From NCBI RefSeq assembly GCF_900129745.1, contig NZ_FQWS01000002.1, forward strand, positions 682,001 to 746,000: 64,000 nucleotides of DNA, read 5' to 3'. Shown here one piece after another: positions 16,987 to 23,462 of this stretch. Within the stretch, counting starts at the first letter, position 1; the number at the start of each line of letters is the position of its first letter. The translations under genes and the position numbers were made by a program. The notes beneath the pieces are model-generated. The model worked only from the letters and a program-made list of their open reading frames with translations. It ran no database searches and had not been told where the DNA came from. The DNA comes from Winogradskyella jejuensis. Its GTDB lineage: Bacteria; Bacteroidota; Bacteroidia; Flavobacteriales; Flavobacteriaceae.

Positions 16987-17880
16987 CTATTCAAATAGAT
17001 TTACGACTTTACCTTCGTCTTCTGGTTTAATAATCACTAATAATTTTTTAAAGCCTAGTGCGTTTTGTTTATATACTTTTGTGCCTACAGACCATTTTTC
17101 TTTACGTTTAGAGTTGGGCATCATTGGGAAACCGTAACCAAAATAACTACCGTCTGCTTTTGGGCCTTTAACTATAAATTGATTTCTGTTAGACGAATTG
17201 TTTTTTATTTTAAAAGATATCCACTTTATATCTTCTTTTTTCATCTTGTAATTTGAAGACGATTCTACCATGCCGCCAGACTTCGTTTTTATTTTATTGT
17301 CTTTTGGGAGTTGTGTATAAAGTAATTTTCCATCGTTTGAAACATCTGCCCATAAGTATTTGGTTGGATTAACTTTTATAGTCCCAGAATCCCAAAGATT
17401 TACAAAAACCTTTTCTGCCTCTATGTTTGATGCGTCTATTTGACCTATCTCTGTACCCAAACGCAGCTCTTTTGTTTTTCCTTCTATAATTACCTTACCA
17501 ATATTGGCATTGACTCTTAAAATAGCATTGTTTACATTAGTAATTATGGTTTTGTCATGCGTATCGTGCACAACACGTTTTAGGTTGGGTGCACCAATTT
17601 TTATACTAATTTTTTGAGTAGGTGCAATCCATTTTAGCTGACTAAAGTGAATGGTGCCATCTACAATTTCTGTATCAATGTATTTAAATAGGTTAGACTC
17701 TGCGGTAATTTCCAAGCTTTCACTTGTAGAATTATCAATGGTAATATTGGCGTATAAATCTATTTTTATGGTTTCAACATTTTCAAACGGAAATGCTCGA
17801 GTTTCTACTTTTTTATTTCCTTTTATTTGTGCTAGACCTGTAAATCCTACAAGCATTAGCAATAAGCTTAACTTTTTCAT
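16987..17880 (-). CDS. exported GIN-domain (DUF2807) protein
   Basis: A 297-residue protein with a signal peptide ending in GLAQ. The rest has the repeating beta-strand pattern of the GIN/DUF2807 right-handed helix: FENVETIKIDLYANITID, SLEITAES, KISIKIGAPNLKRV, AILRVNANIGKVIIEG, EIGQIDASNIEAEKVFVNL. The domain is common in Bacteroidota envelope proteins and its function is unknown. It has an extra C-terminal part (about 200-297). It lies 8 bases after the small lipoprotein gene, in the same direction. Confidence 0.78.
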   Translation of the reverse strand: MKKLSLLLMLVGFTGLAQIKGNKKVETRAFPFENVETIKIDLYANITIDNSTSESLEITAESNLFKYIDTEIVDGTIHFSQLKWIAPTQKISIKIGAPNLKRVVHDTHDKTIITNVNNAILRVNANIGKVIIEGKTKELRLGTEIGQIDASNIEAEKVFVNLWDSGTIKVNPTKYLWADVSNDGKLLYTQLPKDNKIKTKSGGMVESSSNYKMKKEDIKWISFKIKNNSSNRNQFIVKGPKADGSYFGYGFPMMPNSKRKEKWSVGTKVYKQNALGFKKLLVIIKPEDEGKVVNLFE

Positions 17881-17888
17881 TTTATGAA

Positions 17889-18272
17889 TTATTTTTTTGT
17901 GGTTTTTGCCTCAGGAGTATTGAAAGTTGCTTCATAAGTGAAGTTTTCAGGCTCATATTCAAATTTTATCGAGCGATTTGGTTGATTTTGTAATTCATAT
18001 TCGTCATTATTTACAAATTTGAATTTGATATCGTATTGCGCTGCTTGAAATTCAACTTTTGCTTCATAAATGCTGTCTTTGTTTTCATCTGTGAGCGGAA
18101 CTAATTCTTTCCAAGCTGGACTTGTAAACTGACCTCTCACGCCTGGATTAGTAATATTCTCTAGACCTCTCATATCTACTTTAAATGTGATGGTTTTGAG
18201 ATGTGTTTCTTGCACGCAACTTGTTATAAATAAGATTGCGATTAAAATTAAAAGTGATTTATAATTTTTCAT
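17889..18272 (-). CDS. small lipoprotein with an immunoglobulin-like fold
   Basis: A 127-residue lipoprotein with lipobox LFITSC (Cys at residue 19). The mature sequence has strands such as ITFKVDMRGLENI, RGQFTSPAWKELVPL, IYEAKVEF and YDIKFKFVNNDEYELQ, which resemble the E-set/CBM48- or CBM20-like modules that bind glycans. No binding role can be shown. It lies 12 bases after an exported protein gene and 8 bases before the GIN-domain gene, so it belongs to the same transcript. Confidence 0.7.
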   Translation of the reverse strand: MKNYKSLLILIAILFITSCVQETHLKTITFKVDMRGLENITNPGVRGQFTSPAWKELVPLTDENKDSIYEAKVEFQAAQYDIKFKFVNNDEYELQNQPNRSIKFEYEPENFTYEATFNTPEAKTTKK

Positions 18273-18284
18273 GAGTTCTTTATT

Positions 18285-18770
18285 TTAAAGTTTAGTGTAA
18301 CTGTAGGTGTTTCTTACAAATTTTTCATCGCTGTCTAGATATGAAACTTCTTTCGTCACAGTATATGTTGAATCCGTTAAAGTATGTGTGATAAACATAT
18401 CGGCCTTTTTGCCATTATCTCTACTTTGGTAGCTGGTCACCAGAGTTTTGGTTCCGTTTTCTTCTTTAAAACTTAACACCTTCTCATTGCCAAAATAGGT
18501 GCCGTTCTTTTTGATTTTCACTGAACCTTTATGGTTTTTGCTCGGCTCGTAAGTGTATTGTACATTGGAGATTAATTTGTCACCTTCAATCTTAAACTGC
18601 ATAGTAGCATCTATAGTTTCTTGTTTGCCAGATTGGTAGTCTTTGTAAGTTAAAGTGCCTTCCCAACTGGTATTGTTCATACTTTCAAAATCTGAAAGTG
18701 AAATGGTGTCTTGTGCGTTAATAGTTATTACTGCGAATAGTAAAGCGAATGTTGTAAATAGAGTTTTCAT
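18285..18770 (-). CDS. exported protein of unknown function, lipocalin-like pattern
   Basis: A 161-residue protein with a signal peptide ending in TINAQ. The mature part opens with NTSWEGTLTYKDYQSGK, followed by alternating beta strands with many Thr and Lys, reminiscent of the small lipocalin-like or DUF-type beta barrels of Bacteroidota. No catalytic motif is seen and no named family is claimed. It lies 22 bases after the first DoxX gene and 12 before the small lipoprotein gene, within the same minus-strand run. Confidence 0.68.
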   Translation of the reverse strand: MKTLFTTFALLFAVITINAQDTISLSDFESMNNTSWEGTLTYKDYQSGKQETIDATMQFKIEGDKLISNVQYTYEPSKNHKGSVKIKKNGTYFGNEKVLSFKEENGTKTLVTSYQSRDNGKKADMFITHTLTDSTYTVTKEVSYLDSDEKFVRNTYSYTKL

Positions 18771-18792
18771 AATATATTGTTTTTTTAAATGA

Positions 18793-19287
18793 TTATTTTA
18801 ATTTTTTACTGATAAAAAAGTCAAGTCCAAAGCGTCCTGAACCCAATGTTAAGTTGTAAATCGCAACCCATAAAAAGCCCATTGCTGGTAGCATGTTCCA
18901 AGCTGGTCCATTCCATTTTTGTAGAAAAATTGCAACAAGCATGGTACACATAATTAAGAAAGAAGAGATACGCGTACCAATACCTAGAGCCAATAATATT
19001 CCGCCTACAGCTTCGCTAAAAGCGCCCATCCAAGCAAAAAAGACGGGGAACATAGCAAAGATACCGCCGTAAGCTTTAACGTCTTCCGGGAACCAGGCAG
19101 CGACTTCGAATAAGTTGAGATTTTGACTATCTGGCGTCCATGGCACACCAAATTTGTCAGCACCAAAACCAATAGAGAGTCCAATCCCGCATCCGAATCT
19201 GATAATAAAGAATACGAAATCTGAAAACCAGTTTTTCTGAACAGTAGGTGTAATTAAAAATTTGAGGAAAGTTTTTAAGCGTGTCAT
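18793..19287 (-). CDS. DoxX family membrane protein, first gene of the cluster
   Basis: A 164-residue four-helix DoxX/MauE-like protein: FSDFVFFIIRFGCGIGLSIG near the start, a loop (KFGVPWTPDSQNLNLFEVAAWFP) facing outward, GAFSEAVGGILLALGIGTR, and a last helix GFLWVAIYNLTLGSGRFGLD. It is the first gene after three direct repeats (19351-19411) and leads a run of five genes down to 16504. The neighbouring AraC regulator suggests it is induced as part of a membrane or redox response. Confidence 0.87.
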   Translation of the reverse strand: MTRLKTFLKFLITPTVQKNWFSDFVFFIIRFGCGIGLSIGFGADKFGVPWTPDSQNLNLFEVAAWFPEDVKAYGGIFAMFPVFFAWMGAFSEAVGGILLALGIGTRISSFLIMCTMLVAIFLQKWNGPAWNMLPAMGFLWVAIYNLTLGSGRFGLDFFISKKLK

Positions 19288-19350
19288 CGTATTTGTGTTT
19301 TAAGGGCTGACATACATCAGCGAGATTGATGATACAAATTTGCGACACAA

Positions 19351-19411
19351 ACGCTCCCTGAACGACTTAAAGCGTACTAGAACGTCCTAAATACGATTTG
19401 AGACGTCTTAT
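19351..19411 (-). promoter_or_regulatory. three ~20-bp direct repeats, candidate AraC operator
   Basis: The blocks CGCTCCCTGAACGACTTAA, GCGTACTAGAACGTCCTAA and ACGATTTGAGACGTCTTAT follow each other, with the core (A/G)ACG(A/T)C(T/C)TA beginning at 19361, 19381 and 19402, i.e. at spacings of 20 and 21 bases (two helical turns). They end 64 bases upstream of the first DoxX start, and the last overlaps the stop codon of the AraC-type gene. AraC regulators typically bind such tandem direct repeats, so this is the likely control site of the DoxX cluster. Confidence 0.6.
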
Positions 19412-20580
19412 TTTAGTTGTGTTTTTAAATATTCGGTAGGAGAGAAGCTCGTTAGCTTTTTAAATACTCTATTGAAAGTAGCCTTGCTGTTAAAACCACA
19501 TTCTTGAGCAATACCAAGTAAGGATAATTGTTGTTGCTTATTTTCTTTCAGCATAGTTTTAAACGCTTCAACACGATAGCCATTTACAAAATCGTTGAAG
19601 TTTTTGTTGTAGCCCGAATTTATAGTTTCGGAAAGTTGTCCTCTAGTCATGTTAGCCATTTTGGCTAAGTCTGATAAATTAAGCTCAGGATTTAAATAGG
19701 CTTTTTGTTCTACCATTAAATAATTTACCGTAGCAATATCGTTTTCAGAAACAGATTTATGCTCTATGTTATCTCTTTCCTCTGGAATCCCAATAGTTTT
19801 TGGAGAGAAGCTAAAGTCTAATTTATTCAGTTTTGTGGTGTCTGTAAAGTAACCTTTAATACCGACAAACAAGGTCACCAAGGCAGCCAAAAAGTTGAGC
19901 CACCAACGTTCTTGATATCCTAATTCCATAAAACGCGAACCAATAATATCTTGAACGGTACCGTAAAGAAATAGCGTGCTAAAGAGTATTAAGAAAGTTA
20001 AAATCCAATTAAGTTCTAGCTTATACGTATTTGAAAAATACTGCATAATCTTTTTACGGTAGCTATAAAATAGTTGAAACGTAAATGCTAAATACAGCAA
20101 CATAAACGGAGGTTCTATGTAAGACATGATGCTTAAAATGTATTCCTCATCTAAGGAGATTTTAAGCACACCATTCTGCGTATCACTAAATCCAGGTTGC
20201 AGCGCATCATAAGTGTAAATTGAAAATCGGTAGACTACGAAAGCGATTGCCAAAGCAAAATGCCACCAATAGTTTTTTTTGAATTTAAAATTTGAAGTCG
20301 TTACAGACTTGACATACAAGTAAATTAATGGCGCTAATGCAATGCCAATATTTATAAGAAAGTAATTGATTTTTGTAGTTCTAAAAGCATCATACCAGCC
20401 CATAAATCCTAGAGTATAACAGGTCTGAGAGTATGAGGTAAGTAATAGAATGCATCCTAAAAACAAATCTGAAAGGTTACGCTTTTTAAAATACCTACCG
20501 AATAGAAGGCATACAAAAACAAGGCCTTGCAAAGCCAAAATTAAAAGCGGTAAACTCCAACGGTTAAAATCTGGAAACAT
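19408..20580 (-). CDS. membrane-bound AraC-family transcriptional regulator (7TM + HTH)
   Basis: A 390-residue protein. Residues 1-235 form about seven transmembrane helices (LILALQGLVFVCLLFG onward); after a linker the C-terminal ~100 residues are an AraC HTH (LSDLAKMANMTRGQLSETIN, LLGIAQECGFNSKATFNRVF, SPTEYLKTQL). Such 7TM-AraC proteins sense a signal in the membrane and bind DNA directly. It is in the same direction as the DoxX cluster, 120 bases upstream of it, and that gap holds three direct repeats. No ligand can be inferred. Confidence 0.9.
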   Translation of the reverse strand: MFPDFNRWSLPLLILALQGLVFVCLLFGRYFKKRNLSDLFLGCILLLTSYSQTCYTLGFMGWYDAFRTTKINYFLINIGIALAPLIYLYVKSVTTSNFKFKKNYWWHFALAIAFVVYRFSIYTYDALQPGFSDTQNGVLKISLDEEYILSIMSYIEPPFMLLYLAFTFQLFYSYRKKIMQYFSNTYKLELNWILTFLILFSTLFLYGTVQDIIGSRFMELGYQERWWLNFLAALVTLFVGIKGYFTDTTKLNKLDFSFSPKTIGIPEERDNIEHKSVSENDIATVNYLMVEQKAYLNPELNLSDLAKMANMTRGQLSETINSGYNKNFNDFVNGYRVEAFKTMLKENKQQQLSLLGIAQECGFNSKATFNRVFKKLTSFSPTEYLKTQLK

Positions 20581-20681
20581 TCTGTGTTTAATTTAAAACC
20601 TAAATGTATCTATTTTATGAGAGAATTGAAAAATGAATACGGCTCAAATTGTTTCAAAGGCAAACTACAGGAAAAATTCCA

Positions 20682-21425
20682 TCAATTTTCGCAATAACGT
20701 TCATAATCATCAGCTATTTTTCTAAAAGCTTTTCCGCTTCTTGGAAAGTAATCCCCATTTTGAGCATTTTCAACAATTTTTGGACAGGTTTTAAAAAAGC
20801 GTTTTACAGATTTTTTAAAAGCTTTATGGTTATTATAATTTAGAAAATAGGTGTCGCTTTCATAAACTGGTTTTTCTGTCTTTTGAAAGTAAACTATCTG
20901 TGAAGTTGCGTAATAATTTGAACTTATATCTTTAAAAATTCGAGCTTTGCTATTTTCATAATATAACGTACGCAGACTATTGGCTATAGCACCTTTTATA
21001 TTTCTTAAGAAGAACACCTGTATAGTATCGTCTATAGCATAATTTGTAGTTAATATTCTTTTTTTCTGAATAGAATCTAAATTAGGGTCTAAATCAAGCA
21101 TTCTAAAAGATAAGTCTTTGAGCTTTGAAGTATATATTGTTGCAGATTTTACTTTTACATCTTTCCAGCCTTTAACAAGGCTTTCATTCGGCTTTTCCTT
21201 TACAAATACAATTGATTTGGCATCTATAGGGTTAACAAAACCAAAACCTGATACTGTTTCATTATTAACAGATGTATAGGTCAATGAATCAAAAGCAATT
21301 CTAGGTTGTTCTTTTTTTAGACTTCTACTCGTAATATAGAATTGTGCATGTAGTTTGTTTGTGTAACTAAGAAGTATTAACGTAATAAATAATAGACTGT
21401 AAATGTTTATTGACCTTCTGCGCAT
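20682..21425 (-). CDS. exported protein of unknown function
   Basis: A 247-residue protein with a signal peptide (hydrophobic core YSLLFITLILLSY, ending KLHAQ). The mature part is mixed alpha/beta and basic, ending GKAFRKIADDYERYCEN. I see no catalytic motif, lipobox or T9SS tail and cannot name a family. It lies 101 bases upstream of the AraC regulator in the same direction, so it could be co-transcribed with it, but the spacing also permits a separate promoter. Confidence 0.6.
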   Translation of the reverse strand: MRRRSINIYSLLFITLILLSYTNKLHAQFYITSRSLKKEQPRIAFDSLTYTSVNNETVSGFGFVNPIDAKSIVFVKEKPNESLVKGWKDVKVKSATIYTSKLKDLSFRMLDLDPNLDSIQKKRILTTNYAIDDTIQVFFLRNIKGAIANSLRTLYYENSKARIFKDISSNYYATSQIVYFQKTEKPVYESDTYFLNYNNHKAFKKSVKRFFKTCPKIVENAQNGDYFPRSGKAFRKIADDYERYCEN

Positions 21426-21543
21426 AAAATTGTTCTTTACTATTTTTTATCAATATTAATAAATGATTCTTAATTAATAAAATGAGCTGTACACATAATT
21501 TTTACTGTGTCTTGACGGTTACAAGCCTTTAATTAGATTGCAA

Positions 21544-21665
21544 TTATTCTTGAGTTGTTTCTGTTACCAACTTTGCAATAACTCCATTTTCAGCTGTGTG
21601 TTTACTATATTCATTAGTACCTCTTATATGATTTTTGGAAGGATGTTTTACTCTTCTAATAATTT
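21544..21665 (-). other. short coding-like frame after ppk2, no canonical start
   Basis: On the minus strand a 40-codon frame ending at TAA 21544-21546 reads like protein (HPSKNHIRGTNEYSKHT, then AENGVIAKLVTETTQE). It has no ATG, GTG or TTG: it opens inside the last codons of the PPK2 gene with ATT codons. It may be the end of a decayed gene, a tiny gene using ATT, or chance. Confidence 0.25.
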
Positions 21666-22457
21666 ACGCATGGACTTATGACGTATTCTGTCTAAGTCCT
21701 TAGTTTCATATGGTATTTCTTTAAGTATATATTCAAATGCAGCAATACGAGCATTGGTTTTTCTATTAGCTTTTATAATTTTCCAAGGTGCGTATTGTTG
21801 TGTGTTTTTAAACATAGCTTCTTTGTACGTTGTATACTCATCCCAAAGAGATAATGCACGTCTGTCTACTGCACTATATTTCCATTTTTTAATAGGAGAA
21901 CTAATAATATCTTTAAATCGACGTTCTTGTTCGGCTTTAGTAATAGAAAAGTAGAGTTTTAGTAGATAAATACCAGAGTCTTGAATCATTTGTTCAAACT
22001 CGTTCACTTGTTTCATAAAAATATCATACTCTTTTTTGGTACAAAACTCATTTACGGGCTCTACTACAGCACGGTTATACCAACTACGGTCAAAGAATAC
22101 AATTTCGCCATTGTTTGGTAGCCTATTGATGTAGCGTTGAAAATACCATTGTCCTTGCTCAGTTTCATTAGGTTTAGGTAAAGCTACAACTCTAATAGCT
22201 CTTGGCGGAAGATGTTGTATAATACGACGTATGGCTCCACCTTTTCCGGCTGCATCTCGTCCTTCAAAAAGAATAACAACTTTTTTATTGTTTTTAGCAA
22301 CCCATTGCTGAAGTATTAGCATTTCTTCTTGCAAACGAGACAAGCGTTTTTCGTACTTAACATTGCGTATAGCTTTATTAGTATCTAATCGATTTAGCCT
22401 TAACAGTGCTTCTAATCCCTCTTTTGAATTGATAATTTTTAAATCTTTTTCTATCAT
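21648..22457 (-). CDS. polyphosphate kinase 2 family protein (second of two)
   Basis: A 269-residue one-domain PPK2. It has the Walker A FEGRDAAGKGG (residues 65-74), the basic PPRAIRVVALPKPNETEQGQ, Walker B FFDRSWYNRAVVEPV, and the lid SITKAEQERRF. PPK2 enzymes use polyphosphate to phosphorylate nucleotides (or the reverse); one-domain forms of this type act on NMPs or NDPs, and the sequence alone does not tell which. It lies 10 bases after a paralogue with the same motifs, so the two are co-expressed. Both have the long insert after Walker A that is normal for the family. Confidence 0.92.
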   Translation of the reverse strand: MIEKDLKIINSKEGLEALLRLNRLDTNKAIRNVKYEKRLSRLQEEMLILQQWVAKNNKKVVILFEGRDAAGKGGAIRRIIQHLPPRAIRVVALPKPNETEQGQWYFQRYINRLPNNGEIVFFDRSWYNRAVVEPVNEFCTKKEYDIFMKQVNEFEQMIQDSGIYLLKLYFSITKAEQERRFKDIISSPIKKWKYSAVDRRALSLWDEYTTYKEAMFKNTQQYAPWKIIKANRKTNARIAAFEYILKEIPYETKDLDRIRHKSMRKLLEE

Positions 22458-22467
22458 GATAAAGAGT

Positions 22468-23322
22468 TTAACGGTCTAATTGAATTGTATTTCTAAAATA
22501 GCGCTGTACTACATTTGGGTCTGGTAAAATTGTTTTGCAGTTTTTGCCTTTATTATCGTAGTCAAAAAGACTTAAAACATATTTTATACTCTCAAGTCGT
22601 GCTTGTTTTTTGTTATTTGATTTTACAATAACCCATGGCGAAAACGAATTATGTGTCCTAGAAAACATTTGATTTTTATAAGTTGAAAAATCATCCCATA
22701 ATTCTTGACCTTTTTCATCTACAGGACTAAATTTCCATTTTTTCAATGGATTATTTAATCGTTTTTCAAAACGCCGTTGTTGCTCTTCTTTAGATACGGA
22801 AAACCAAAACTTTATAATTGTAGTACCAGATTCATGAAGCATGTTTTCAAACTCAGGTACTTGTATCATAAATCGATTATATTGTTTTTTATCACAAAAT
22901 CCCATGACAGGCTCAACAACAGCGCGATTATACCAACTACGGTCAAAAAATACAATTTCTCCTGCGTTTGGTAATTCTTTAATGTAGCGATTAAAGTACC
23001 ATTGATTTTTTTCTACTTCTGTAGGTTTGTTTAAAGCTACAATCCGCATAGCTCTAGGGTTTAAATGTTCTTTAAAGCGCTTAATTGTACCACCTTTTCC
23101 AGAAGCATCTCTGCCTTCAAAAATGATGGCTATTTTTTTATTTTCTTTCTGAACCCAGCGCTGAAATTCAACCAACTCTGCTTGAAGTGGTAGTAGTTCT
23201 TGTTCGTATTCAAATTTCTCAAGAGCAGATTTATAAATCGGATTATGTTCTTTATTTGCTGTTAAGTATGCAACTAAATCTGTATTTGTTTTTAGAGTTT
23301 TTAAGAGTTCTTCTGTAAGCAT
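22468..23322 (-). CDS. polyphosphate kinase 2 family protein (first of two)
   Basis: A 284-residue PPK2 with Walker A FEGRDASGKGG, the NPRAMRIVALNKPTEVEKNQ block, Walker B FFDRSWYNRAVVEPVMGF and the lid SVSKEEQQRRFEKRL. It is clearly a paralogue of the following gene, but the two differ in the position after the Walker A Ala and in the lid, which can set AMP/ADP/GDP preference. The C-terminus (ILPDPNVVQRYFRNTIQLDR) extends slightly past that of its partner. It is preceded by the terminator of the E1 gene and so has its own promoter. Confidence 0.92.
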   Translation of the reverse strand: MLTEELLKTLKTNTDLVAYLTANKEHNPIYKSALEKFEYEQELLPLQAELVEFQRWVQKENKKIAIIFEGRDASGKGGTIKRFKEHLNPRAMRIVALNKPTEVEKNQWYFNRYIKELPNAGEIVFFDRSWYNRAVVEPVMGFCDKKQYNRFMIQVPEFENMLHESGTTIIKFWFSVSKEEQQRRFEKRLNNPLKKWKFSPVDEKGQELWDDFSTYKNQMFSRTHNSFSPWVIVKSNNKKQARLESIKYVLSLFDYDNKGKNCKTILPDPNVVQRYFRNTIQLDR

Positions 23323-23413
23323 ATATTTAGTTGAGTATGTGATATAGAAATTAAACTTACTATAATTAGAAATAATGGTATATGATAAAAATCATAATGA
23401 CTTTATAAAAAAC

Positions 23414-23442
23414 AAAAAACCTTCTTTTTTAGAAGGTTTTTT
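23414..23442 (-). terminator. intrinsic terminator of the E1 gene
   Basis: AAAAAACCTTCT (23414-23425) pairs with AGAAGGTTTTTT (23431-23442) around a 5-base loop. On the minus strand it ends in a long T run, 20 bases past the stop codon of the E1 gene. Confidence 0.85.
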
Positions 23443-23462
23443 ATATTATACAAGAAATAAAC

